A model generated the notes under the pieces. The model was not told the origin of the DNA, did not search any database, and was given only the letters and a program-made list of their open reading frames with translations. A stretch of DNA of 64,000 nucleotides from Massilia sp. Root418 (GTDB taxonomy: Bacteria > Pseudomonadota > Gammaproteobacteria > Burkholderiales > Burkholderiaceae_D): assembly GCF_001425265.1 (NCBI RefSeq), contig NZ_LMEC01000023.1, positions 186,001 to 250,000 on the forward strand, read 5' to 3'. The translations under genes were made by a program, and so were the position numbers. Positions within the stretch are counted from its first letter, which is position 1. Each line of letters opens with the position of its first letter. Below, in pieces: positions 36,762-45,290 of this stretch.

Positions 36762-37754
36762 TCAGGCTTCCGCCCAGCGCTCCTTGATCTCGACGATGGC
36801 CGGCAGCCGTTCCAGGAACATGTCCACCAGCTCCGGATCGAAATGCAGGCCGCGCTGCTGGCGCAGGTACTGCACCGCTTCCTCCACCGGCCAGGCAGCC
36901 TTGTAGGGCCGGGCCGAGGTCAGCGCGTCGAACACGTCGGCAATGGCCACGATGCGCCCTTCGAGCGGAATATCCTCGCCGGCCAGGCCGCGCGGATAGC
37001 CGCTGCCGTCCCACTTCTCATGGTGCGTGAGCGCGATATTGCGCGCCAGCGCCAGCATGCCGTGGGGATGCTCGCCGATGATGTCCGCCCCGATCGTGGC
37101 GTGCGACTGCATGATCTTCCACTCTTCCTTGTCCAGCGCCCCCGGCTTTTGCAGGATGCGGTCCGGGATGCCGATCTTGCCTACGTCGTGCATGGGCGCC
37201 GCGTGCAGCAGGTCTTCGGCAGCGGTGTCGCTCAGGCCTGCGGCCAGGCCCAGCACGCGCGCGTAGTGGCTCATGCGGATCACGTGCAGGCCGGTCTCGT
37301 TGTCCTTGTATTCGGCGGCCAGGCCGAGGCGCTGCACGATCTGCAGGCGCGTTTCCTTCAGTTCGTCGGCGCGCACCAGCGACAAGTGCGTGCGCACGCG
37401 GGCGCGCACGATGGGCGGGCTGAGCGGCTTGGCGATATAGTCCACTGCGCCGGCCTCGAAGCCCGTGACTTCGTCGTCCGGGTCGCTCAGGGCGGTGGCG
37501 AAAATCACGGGGATGGCGGCGGTGACCGGATCGGCTTTCAGCACGCGGCACGCGTCGTAGCCCGTCATCCCCGGCATCATCACGTCCATGAGGATCAGGT
37601 CGGGGCGTTCCTGGCGCGCCAGGTCGAGGGCGCGCGCGGCGTCCTTGGCGAACAGCAGGCGGTAATGGTCTTGCAGGATGTGGCGCAGCAGCTGCAGGTT
37701 GCTCGCTTCATCATCGACCGCCAGGATCAGCGGCTGCAAAGGGGCTTGGTTCAT
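36762..37754 (-). CDS. Response regulator with REC and HD-GYP domains
   Basis: The 330-residue product has a receiver (about 8-125; DDE acidic pair, LMDVMMPGMTG acceptor, KPLSP lysine) and an HD-GYP domain with MHDVGKIG, HHEKWDGSGYPRG and DVFDALTS intact, predicting c-di-GMP phosphodiesterase activity. Its ATG overlaps the stop of the upstream MHYT hybrid kinase, so they are coupled and probably cognate. It differs in detail from the HD-GYP protein at 10461, which is likewise paired with a hybrid kinase; the two loci are not recent copies. Confidence 0.92.
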   Translation of the reverse strand: MNQAPLQPLILAVDDEASNLQLLRHILQDHYRLLFAKDAARALDLARQERPDLILMDVMMPGMTGYDACRVLKADPVTAAIPVIFATALSDPDDEVTGFEAGAVDYIAKPLSPPIVRARVRTHLSLVRADELKETRLQIVQRLGLAAEYKDNETGLHVIRMSHYARVLGLAAGLSDTAAEDLLHAAPMHDVGKIGIPDRILQKPGALDKEEWKIMQSHATIGADIIGEHPHGMLALARNIALTHHEKWDGSGYPRGLAGEDIPLEGRIVAIADVFDALTSARPYKAAWPVEEAVQYLRQQRGLHFDPELVDMFLERLPAIVEIKERWAEA

Positions 37755-40700
37755 TGCGGGCTTTCTCGGGGAAGGGGGAGCGCATCGGCCATGACGGCAT
37801 CCAGTTTAGCCTGCGCCAGCGGGAAGTCAAAATTCTCCACGGCCTGGTGCAGCTGATCCAGCGCGGTTGGCGCCACGTGGCCGCGCACGCGGTGCGACAG
37901 GCTGGCCAGCGCGTCGTCGTCCAGCGCGCCGCGCCGCAGCGATTGCAGCAGGCGCTCGGCGTCCGCGCGCGCCGCCGCCATGTCGAGCGCCAGCGCGGCC
38001 ATCGTGTTCGAAGGCGAGCTTGCTTGCGCAGAGGCCGGCGGCGCCGGCGCGGCTGTGGCGGGCCCCGGCTGCGCCAGTTCGCGGATGGCTTTCAGCGCGG
38101 CCGCCAGGTGCAGCGCCCCGCCGGCCAGCGCCACGTCCAGCGCGTCGCCCGTCGCGTCGCCCGGTGCCGCGCCCGTGGGGGCGTCAAGCGCACGGCCTAC
38201 CGAGCCGTTCAGTGCACCGTTCGTGGCGTCGTCCAGCGCACCGGCCATCGCGCCGTTCAGCGTGCGGCCCGTCGCGTCGCTTGGCGCATCGTCCGCCGCA
38301 TTGCCCTGCATCCGTGCGGCCGCCTGCTGTTCGATGTCCGCCAGCGCCTGCGCCAGCTGCTCCAGGCCCAGGTTGGCGGCCACGCCGCGTGCGCGATGCG
38401 CCAGCGCCAGGATGGCGGGGACATCGCTTGCGGCGCGCAGTGTGTCGAACTGCTGCGCGTCCCCGCCATGCTCGGTGAGGAAGTGCGCCAGCGCCGCCTG
38501 GTAGCCCGCTTCGTGGCCGTCCCAGCGCCGCAGGCCCGCGGCCTGGTTCAGCACATGCAGTCCCAGCTCCGCGCGCGGCCGGTACAGTTCCGCCGGCGCG
38601 GCCAGCGACAGGACGCGCGCCAGTTCACGCGACAGCTGCGCCAGGTCCACCGGCTTGGAGGCAAAGCCGTCCATGCCGGCCGCCGAACAGGCCTGGCGGT
38701 GCGCCTCCAGCACGCTGGCCGTCATCGCGATGATGGGCACGCGCCGCCGTCCTGCCTGCGCCGCCTGCGCGCGGATGGCGCGGGTGGCGGCCAGGCCGTC
38801 CATCACCGGCATCTGCATGTCCATCAGGATCACATCGAAATCCGCGTGGCCCGCCAGCTGCGCGGCGGCGGCGCCGTCGGCCGCCGTGGTCACGCTGTGG
38901 CCGCGCCGCTCCAGCAGCAGCCGCAGCAGCTCCAGGTTCTGCGCCACATCGTCGGCCGCCAGGATGCGCAGCGGCGGCAGCGCCGGCAGCGCCGGCGCGC
39001 CGTCCTGCGCGGCATGGGCCTGCGCCTGCGCGGGCACCAGCGGCAGCAGCACATGGAACACCGTCCCCTGTCCCGGCACGCTCTCGGCCCAGATGCGTCC
39101 GCCCATCAGCTCCACCAGCTGCCTGCTGATGGTGGTGCCCAGGCCGGTGCCGCCGTAGCGCCGCGTCATCGACGGGTCGGCCTGGGTGAAGGGATCGAAG
39201 ATGGCGTCCAGCCGCTCCGGCGCAATGCCGATGCCGGTGTCGCGCACCGCCAGGTGCAGCTGGCCCTCGCGCAGCGCCGCGTGCAGCGCCACGCTGCCCC
39301 GCGCGGTGAACTTGATGGCGTTGTCCAGCAGGTTGCTCAGGATCTGCCGCATGCGCAGCGCGTCGCCGTGCAGCCGCGCCGGCAGCTGCGGCGCGTAGCT
39401 CACCTCCATCGCCAGCCCTTTGGCGCGCGCGGTGGCACCGCTGGCCGAGGTCAGCTCGTCGATCAGGGCCAGGAAATCGTAGTCCGCCAGTTCCAGTTCC
39501 ACCGCACCCTTGTCCAGCTTGGCGGTGTCGAGTATCTCGTTGAGCAGCCGCAGCAGGGCGCGGCCCGCGCTACGCACCGTGTTCAGGTGGCGCCGCTGCT
39601 CCGGCTGCAGCTCGGTATCGAGCAGCACGTCGGTGAAGCCGAGGATGGAATTCATCGGCGTGCGGATCTCGTGGCTCATATTGGCAACGAAACTGGCGCG
39701 CGCGGCCGCTGCCTGCTCGGCGTGGTCCTTGGCGCGGCGCAGCTCCTGTTCCATGTGGCGGCGCTCGGTGATGTCCAGCATCACGCCGTCGATCCAGCGC
39801 ACTTCGCCGGCTGCGTCGCGCACCACGGCACCGTGCTCCCAGATCCAGCGCAGGCTGCCGTCCGCGTGCTGCAGGGCGTATTCGATCAGGTAAGGCTGCT
39901 CGCTGACCACGCTCTGTTCCAGCGCCGCCACCACGTTGGGGCGGTCGGCCGGCACGATCAGCTCGGTCAGGGTGCGGCAGGCCGCCGGGCCGACGAAGTC
40001 GCGCGCCGGGTAGCCGGCCACCAGCTCCACCCCGTCGCTCAGGAACACCAGCGGATGCGCGCCGCCGGCCAGGCAGCGGAAGGAGATGCCGGGGATATGG
40101 CCGATCAGCGAGCGGAACTGCTGCTCGCTCTCGCCCAGCGCCTGCATCATGGCGCGCCGTTCGCTGATGTCGGTGATGAATAGCACGAACACGTCCTCGC
40201 CGCCCAGGCTGGCGTGCCCCAGCGCGCGCCGGATCGGCACCAGGCTGCCGTCCTTGCGCAGGCCGTACAGCTCGGTGCCGGCATGCGCCTCGCGCACCGC
40301 GGCCGGATTGCGCTGGCGCAGGTGGTACAGCAGCCCGTCCTGCGCAGACTGCAGCGGATCGGCCACCAGCAGCGCCACGTTGCGGCCCACGATCTCGCTG
40401 CGGCGCCAGCCGAAGATGCGCTCGGCCGAGGCATTGAAGTCCTGGATGATGCCGTCGCCGTCCACCGACACCACGCCGTCCACCGTGGTGGTGAGCAGGG
40501 CCCGCATCCAGCTCTCGCTTCGGCGCAGGCTGCGGTACAGCTCGCGGTAGCGCAGCAGGCCGTAGGCGCCGGTCACGAACACGGTGAAGGCCACCGTGAT
40601 GACGGAAATCGCCAGCGCCAGGAAACCGCTGCCGGGACCGGCCGCCGAGCCGGGCGGCGGCACGCCCACGAAGCGCGCCGCCGACATGCCAGTGTAATGC

Positions 40701-41323
40701 ATGCCGGCGATGGCGCAGCCCATGAACAGGGCGCTCAGCGCGAGCCGGGTGCCGTTCTTCAGGTGCAGCGCGCCGCGCAGGCCGAAGCGCACCCACAGCG
40801 CCGCCGTGCCCAGCGCCACCGCCACCAGGATGGACAGGCCGAACATCAGCGGATCGTAGCGCAGCGCCAGGGGCGATTCCATGGCCGCCATGCCCGCGTA
40901 GTGCATGGCGGCGATGCCCATGCCCACCAGCAGGCCGCCGCAGGCCAGCGTCCTGCCGGTCAGCCTGCGGCGCCGCACCAGTGCCAACGCCACGCAGGAG
41001 GCGCCCAAACTGGGCAGCAGGGACAAGATGGTGAGGGTGGGTTCGTAGCTGACGCTGGTGCACAGGTTAAAGGCGAGCATGCCGATGAAGTGCATCGACC
41101 ACACGCCGCAGCCCAGCGCCAGGCTGCCGGCCAGCAGCGCCACGGTGCGCAGCATGCGGTGGCTGCCGCCGCGCGCCTGGCCCGCCAGCTGCAAGCCCAT
41201 CCACGAAGAAAACACCGCCACCAGCACTGACAGCGCTACCAATTTTGGGTCGTACTGGCCATAAGTCATCAAGGTCGGATCGGCCGGCGGAGAGAACAGC
41301 TGCAGCAGGGAACTTTGGTCCAT
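37751..41323 (-). CDS. MHYT-domain hybrid sensor kinase (MHYT-PAS-PAS-HisKA-HATPase-REC-Hpt)
   Basis: The 1190-residue protein starts with a seven-TM MHYT sensor (about 25-250) showing MHFIGM, MHYAGM and MHYTGM, thought to bind copper and sense O2, CO or NO. Then two PAS domains (about 265-390 and 400-520), HisKA with His551 (NMSHEIRTP), HATPase (NLLDNAIKF, DTGIGI, GGTGLGTTI; the last box reads GLGTTI rather than GLGLTI), a receiver with Asp835 and an Hpt with His976 in AHRARGVAANLG. After the Hpt a low-complexity stretch rich in GAL/GDA triplets (about 1010-1070) precedes a helical tail. Coupled by ATGA overlap to the HD-GYP regulator. Confidence 0.9.
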   Translation of the reverse strand: MDQSSLLQLFSPPADPTLMTYGQYDPKLVALSVLVAVFSSWMGLQLAGQARGGSHRMLRTVALLAGSLALGCGVWSMHFIGMLAFNLCTSVSYEPTLTILSLLPSLGASCVALALVRRRRLTGRTLACGGLLVGMGIAAMHYAGMAAMESPLALRYDPLMFGLSILVAVALGTAALWVRFGLRGALHLKNGTRLALSALFMGCAIAGMHYTGMSAARFVGVPPPGSAAGPGSGFLALAISVITVAFTVFVTGAYGLLRYRELYRSLRRSESWMRALLTTTVDGVVSVDGDGIIQDFNASAERIFGWRRSEIVGRNVALLVADPLQSAQDGLLYHLRQRNPAAVREAHAGTELYGLRKDGSLVPIRRALGHASLGGEDVFVLFITDISERRAMMQALGESEQQFRSLIGHIPGISFRCLAGGAHPLVFLSDGVELVAGYPARDFVGPAACRTLTELIVPADRPNVVAALEQSVVSEQPYLIEYALQHADGSLRWIWEHGAVVRDAAGEVRWIDGVMLDITERRHMEQELRRAKDHAEQAAAARASFVANMSHEIRTPMNSILGFTDVLLDTELQPEQRRHLNTVRSAGRALLRLLNEILDTAKLDKGAVELELADYDFLALIDELTSASGATARAKGLAMEVSYAPQLPARLHGDALRMRQILSNLLDNAIKFTARGSVALHAALREGQLHLAVRDTGIGIAPERLDAIFDPFTQADPSMTRRYGGTGLGTTISRQLVELMGGRIWAESVPGQGTVFHVLLPLVPAQAQAHAAQDGAPALPALPPLRILAADDVAQNLELLRLLLERRGHSVTTAADGAAAAQLAGHADFDVILMDMQMPVMDGLAATRAIRAQAAQAGRRRVPIIAMTASVLEAHRQACSAAGMDGFASKPVDLAQLSRELARVLSLAAPAELYRPRAELGLHVLNQAAGLRRWDGHEAGYQAALAHFLTEHGGDAQQFDTLRAASDVPAILALAHRARGVAANLGLEQLAQALADIEQQAAARMQGNAADDAPSDATGRTLNGAMAGALDDATNGALNGSVGRALDAPTGAAPGDATGDALDVALAGGALHLAAALKAIRELAQPGPATAAPAPPASAQASSPSNTMAALALDMAAARADAERLLQSLRRGALDDDALASLSHRVRGHVAPTALDQLHQAVENFDFPLAQAKLDAVMADALPLPRESPQ

Positions 41324-41433
41324 GGCGGTTGGCGGTTGAATATAACCTGTTGCAATAAATGTCAGCTACATACAGTAGCACATTTCCATGTGGAAATTGA
41401 TCACTTGTTGCGGCCATGCCGAAGAATGCGGGC

Positions 41434-41470
41434 AACAAAAAACCCGCACTGCCTGAAAGACATGCGGGTT
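41434..41470 (-). terminator. Rho-independent terminator of tRNA-Leu
   Basis: Arms AACCCGCA (41441-41448) and TGCGGGTT (41463-41470) form an 8-bp stem. Read on the minus strand a run of six T follows (41442-41437). It lies about 40 nt beyond the tRNA 3' end. Confidence 0.85.
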
Positions 41471-41510
41471 CTGCATTGTTACTACGTTGATTGTTACTAC
41501 GTTGCGGTAA

Positions 41511-41595
41511 TGGTGCCCCGGGCCGGAATCGAACCGGCACGAATTTCTTCGGCAGATTTTGAGTCTGCTGTGTCTACCAGTTCCACCACCAGGGC
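41511..41595 (-). tRNA. tRNA-Leu (anticodon CAA)
   Basis: The 85-nt minus-strand gene folds as a class II tRNA. Acceptor GCCCTGG pairs with CCGGGGC; a D-arm with GGTAGAC follows. The anticodon stem GCAGA/TCTGC encloses loop CTCAAAA, giving anticodon CAA for UUG codons. Next come a variable arm, the T-loop GGTTCGATTCC and an encoded CCA end (41513-41511). Confidence 0.96.
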
Positions 41596-41618
41596 GGCAC
41601 GGTTCGCGCAAGGCATAC

Positions 41619-41647
41619 ATTATAGTCCAGCCCCGGAGAAATTGTAA
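41619..41647 (-). promoter_or_regulatory. Promoter of tRNA-Leu
   Basis: On the minus strand a perfect -10 hexamer TATAAT (41624-41619) is preceded at exactly 17 bp by TTACAA (41647-41642) as a weak -35. Transcription would start about 17 nt before the mature tRNA 5' end. Confidence 0.7.
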
Positions 41648-41718
41648 GCCTGCTCACAGCCGGGCTGTGTCATCATTCTGGCTACGGATGCAAACCGCCC
41701 TCTGTGGGCGCCAAACGC

Positions 41719-43680
41719 ATGAAAAACAAAAAGATACGCGAAATCATTCTGGGCAAAGCGCTCGACCCGATGCGCAGCGAAACCCGCCATTCGATGGCGC
41801 TGGTGGCTTTCCTGGCCTGGGTGGGCCTGGGCGCCGATGGCCTGTCCTCGTCCGCCTACGGCCCAGAGGAAACCTTCCGCGCGCTGGGCGCGCACACCCA
41901 CCTTGGCCTCTACATGGCCATTGCCACCGCCATCACGGTGTTCATCATCGCGCTGGCCTACAACCAGGTGATCGAGCTGTTCCCCACCGGCGGCGGCGGC
42001 TACCGCGTGGCCACCAAGCTGGTCGGCCCCTACATGGGCCTGATATCGGGCTGCGCGCTGGTGCTCGACTACGTGCTCACCATCGCCATTTCCATCGCCT
42101 CCGGGGTGGACGCGCTGGCGTCCTTCCTGCCGCTCGGCTTCCAGCCCTACAAGCTGTGGGCGGAAGTGTTCTTCATCGGGCTGCTGATCGTGATGAACTT
42201 GCGCGGCCTGAAGGAGGCGATCCAGATCCTGCTGCCGATCTTCGTCGGCTTCGTTGTCACCCACTTGATCCTGATCGTGTACGGCATCGTCGCGCACGCG
42301 GAAAACCTGCCCGGCCTGGTGCCCAGCACCATCAACGAAACGGTGAGCCTGGCGCAGGGCATAGGCTGGACCGGCGTGGCCGGCATGCTGTTGCTGGCCT
42401 ATTCGCAGGGCGGCGGCACCTACACCGGCCTGGAAGCGGTGTCCAACAACGTCAACCTGCTGGCCGAGCCGCGCGTGCGCACCGGCAAGATGACCATGCT
42501 GTACATGGCCTTGTCGCTGGCGGTGACGGCGGGCGGCATCATCATGCTCTACCTGCTGTGGGACGCGCGCCACGTGCCGGGCGAAACGCTGAACGCGTCC
42601 ACCTTCAAAAGCATCATCAACCACATGGACCTGGGCGGGCCTGTGGTGAACCAGGTGCTGCTGGCGGTGGTGCTGGCGTTCGAGGCCGGGCTGCTGTTCG
42701 TGGCCGCCAACACCGGCTTCCTGGGCGGCCCGTCGGTGCTGGCCAATATGGCGGCCGACTCCTGGGTGCCGCACAAGTTCCGCTACCTGTCGACCCGGCT
42801 GGTGACGCAGAACGGCATCCTGGTGATGGGCCTGGCGGCGCTGGCCATCCTGTGGTGGACCGGCGGCAGCGTCACCCTGCTGGTGGTGCTGTACTCGATT
42901 TCCGTGTTCCTGACCTTTGCCATTTCGCTGTTCGGCCTGTGCCTGTACTGGGTGCGCAACCGCAGGAAAAACCCGCGCTGGCTGGGGCGCTTCCTGCTGT
43001 CGCTGGTGGGCTTCACGATCTGCGCGGGCATCCTGCTGATCCTGCTGTTCGAGCGCTTTGCCGAGGGCGGCTGGGCCACGGCGCTGATCATCGGCGCCAT
43101 CGCGGCGCTGTGCGTGGTGGTGCGCAACCATTACCGCGAAACCAAGCGCGCCATCCACTCGGTGGACGAAGTGTTCGCCAGCCAGCCCTTCGGCAGCAAC
43201 CGCGAACCGGTGGAACCGGACCCGCATGACCAGACGGCGGTCTTCATTGTCGGCAATTCGCGCGGCGGCGGGCTGCACGCCTTGCTATGGGTGCAGCGCA
43301 TGTTCCCCGGCCACTTCAAGAACTTCCTGTTCATCAACGCGCGCACGGTGGACTCGCACGCCTACGGCGGCGAAGGCGCGCTGGAGCAGATGCGCAGCGA
43401 CGCCGAAACCACGCTGGAATACTTCGTGGACTTCTGCCATAGCCACGGCATGGCGTCGTCGTCCTACCTGGGCTTCGGCACCGACGCGGTGGACGAAGTG
43501 ACGCGTATGTGCGAGGAGCTCAGCAACGAGTTCCCCAACGCGATCTTCTTCACCAGCAAACTCATTTTCTCCGCCGACAACTGGTTCACGCGCTCCCTGC
43601 ACAACCAGGCCTCCCTCGCCATCCAGCGCCGTCTGCACCTGGAAGGCTTGCAGATGGTGATCCTGCCGATGAAGGTGTAG
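41719..43680 (+). CDS. APC-superfamily permease with a cytosolic USP-like domain (KimA-like)
   Basis: The 653-residue protein has about 12 membrane segments (residues ~30-480) and a soluble C-terminal domain of about 150 residues (TAVFIVGNSRGGGLHALLWV...). The GADGLSSSAYGPEE motif in the first helix and the TGGGGYRVATKLVG segment resemble KimA-type high-affinity potassium importers. In Bacillus, KimA's C-terminal domain binds c-di-AMP; that ligand is not expected in this group. An amino-acid substrate is the alternative. The ATG is chosen over a GTG five codons upstream. The stop abuts the stop of the converging GNAT gene. Confidence 0.82.
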   Translation: MKNKKIREIILGKALDPMRSETRHSMALVAFLAWVGLGADGLSSSAYGPEETFRALGAHTHLGLYMAIATAITVFIIALAYNQVIELFPTGGGGYRVATKLVGPYMGLISGCALVLDYVLTIAISIASGVDALASFLPLGFQPYKLWAEVFFIGLLIVMNLRGLKEAIQILLPIFVGFVVTHLILIVYGIVAHAENLPGLVPSTINETVSLAQGIGWTGVAGMLLLAYSQGGGTYTGLEAVSNNVNLLAEPRVRTGKMTMLYMALSLAVTAGGIIMLYLLWDARHVPGETLNASTFKSIINHMDLGGPVVNQVLLAVVLAFEAGLLFVAANTGFLGGPSVLANMAADSWVPHKFRYLSTRLVTQNGILVMGLAALAILWWTGGSVTLLVVLYSISVFLTFAISLFGLCLYWVRNRRKNPRWLGRFLLSLVGFTICAGILLILLFERFAEGGWATALIIGAIAALCVVVRNHYRETKRAIHSVDEVFASQPFGSNREPVEPDPHDQTAVFIVGNSRGGGLHALLWVQRMFPGHFKNFLFINARTVDSHAYGGEGALEQMRSDAETTLEYFVDFCHSHGMASSSYLGFGTDAVDEVTRMCEELSNEFPNAIFFTSKLIFSADNWFTRSLHNQASLAIQRRLHLEGLQMVILPMKV

Positions 43681-44145
43681 TCAGGTAAGCAGCTTGCGCA
43701 TGGTGGCGTTGGCCAGCAGCTCGCCGCGCACGGCGACCTGGTTGCGGGTTTCCACGCTGAAGCCGTGGCGTGTGAAGAAGGGCTCGGCGGTCAGGCTCAC
43801 GTCCGAACGCAGCACGGCGATGCGGCGCTCGGACGCCAGCCCGAACAGGTGCTGCAGCAGGGCCTGGCCGATGCCGCGTCCGGCATACGGCGCGGCCACG
43901 AAAAACATGTCGATGTAGCCCGAGGGCTGAAGGTCGGTGAAGGCGGCCAGCTGCCCGTCCAGCTCGGCCACCCAGCTCTGGTTGGCGCGCATGCGCTGCG
44001 CCCACAATGCCGCGTCATACTCCTCCGGCGCCCATGCGCGCAACTGCTCGCCCGTGTAGTCGCGGCTGGCCAGCCCATGCACGGACGAATGGAAAATGGC
44101 GCGCAGCAGGGCTTCTTCGCCGCGCCGGTAAGGTCGGATCTGCAT
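43681..44145 (-). CDS. GNAT-family N-acetyltransferase
   Basis: The 154-residue product has a standard GNAT fold: MQIRPYRRGEEALL at the N-terminus, the acetyl-CoA motif A region FFVAAPYAGRGIGQALLQHLF (loop about residues 86-92), and FFTRHGFSVETRNQ in motif B. The substrate cannot be deduced. The gene converges on the KimA-like permease with no intergenic base. The 179-bp region to the next gene contains the divergent promoters. Confidence 0.88.
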   Translation of the reverse strand: MQIRPYRRGEEALLRAIFHSSVHGLASRDYTGEQLRAWAPEEYDAALWAQRMRANQSWVAELDGQLAAFTDLQPSGYIDMFFVAAPYAGRGIGQALLQHLFGLASERRIAVLRSDVSLTAEPFFTRHGFSVETRNQVAVRGELLANATMRKLLT

Positions 44146-44324
44146 CCGTCTATCTTACTCCGCCGCTTTGCGGTCTGTCCCCGCGAAATGCAGTCCGGCC
44201 CCGCCATTCCGCCGTTTGTCGCGCGAGCGGTGCGGCGCCGCGTGGGCTTTGCTATCGTGATCCTGTCCCCGCTACAACGATAACAGCGGTGGCCATCAGG
44301 TCAACCAGCATACGGAGAAGCATC

Positions 44325-44732
44325 ATGAAAAAAACCTGCGTCGCAATGGCGGCCGCTGCCGCGCTATCCTTCATGGCCATGGGCGCCAGCGCCGCCCCGC
44401 AAGCGGCCGGCGACAAGTCCGACAGCGTGCAGATCAAGCGCGCCAGCTACAAGCTGTCCCCGTCCGAGTTCAGCGACTACGCGCACCTGTTCGTGCTGAG
44501 CAACGGCGCCAAGATCAAGTTCACCAACAGCGTGAACCGCTACTACGCCGAACTGCCGGGCGAGGGCCGCACCGAGATGTATCCGCAAGCGCCCGGTGTG
44601 TTCAAGACCGCCGCCGGCACCCGCTTCGAGTTCCGCCAGGAGGGCGAAGTGGTGGCGATCGACCAGCTGGAACGCCTGCCCATGGCGCAGGCCATGGCCG
44701 CCAGCGGCGTCACCGTGCTGGCGCGGCGCTGA
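44325..44732 (+). CDS. Small secreted protein of unknown family, copy 1
   Basis: The 135-residue product has a clear signal peptide (MKKTCVAMAAAAALSFMAMGASA) and a mature part with LSPSEFSDYAHLFVLSNGAKIKF, RYYAELPGEG, YPQAPGVFKTAAGTRFEF and DQLERLP. It is predicted to be mostly beta. A neighbouring gene encodes a paralogue with the same order of motifs. ACGGAGAAG provides the ribosome site. No known family recognised; exported, possibly periplasmic. Confidence 0.75.
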   Translation: MKKTCVAMAAAAALSFMAMGASAAPQAAGDKSDSVQIKRASYKLSPSEFSDYAHLFVLSNGAKIKFTNSVNRYYAELPGEGRTEMYPQAPGVFKTAAGTRFEFRQEGEVVAIDQLERLPMAQAMAASGVTVLARR

Positions 44733-44868
44733 AGCGCGCCCCGGTTCCCTGGGCTATTGGGAATGGCCGGGGGATAGGAACAATCAGTGAAGAAGGCCGT
44801 TACGCTGCCGCGCCCGGCTGCTAGTATGAAAGCTGCGGCAGCGGCTGATCCGCTGATTGGAGCGCGTG

Positions 44869-45270
44869 ATGAATACTTATGTGGGCGCCGCGCTGTGCGC
44901 GGCCTTGGGCTTGAGCGCGTTCTGCGCGACGGCGGAGCCGCAGGAGGGCAGCGTGCAGATCAAGGCGCCGCAGCAGGCGCCGAAAACCATGCGCCTGGCG
45001 CCGGGCGAGTTTGACGATTACGCCGCATCCTACAGCTTGAGCAACGGCAGGCGCATCGCCTTCTTCCAGCGCGGCCAGCGCTACTTTGCGCAGCTGCCAG
45101 GCGAAACCTGGATGGAGCTGCAGCCGCGCGCGCCCGGCGTGTTCGTCACGGCGGCCGGGGTGCGCATGGAGTTCAGCGCCAAGGGCGAAGAACTCACCAT
45201 ACGCAACGTCGAACGGCTGGCGCTGGGCGCCGGCCTGCCGGCCGGCAGCGTGATGATGGCGGTGCGCTAG
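44869..45270 (+). CDS. Small secreted protein of unknown family, copy 2
   Basis: The 133-residue product has a signal peptide (residues 1-22) and the same motif order as the preceding protein: MRLAPGEFDDYAASYSLSNGRRIAF, RYFAQLPGE, RAPGVFVTAAGVRMEF, NVERL. The two share perhaps 40-45 percent of positions by eye. The ATG follows GGAG at 6 nt. The 136-bp gap between copies suggests separate or weakly joined transcription. Function unknown. Confidence 0.75.
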   Translation: MNTYVGAALCAALGLSAFCATAEPQEGSVQIKAPQQAPKTMRLAPGEFDDYAASYSLSNGRRIAFFQRGQRYFAQLPGETWMELQPRAPGVFVTAAGVRMEFSAKGEELTIRNVERLALGAGLPAGSVMMAVR

Positions 45271-45290
45271 GGCAGCGTTCAGGCCAGGGC

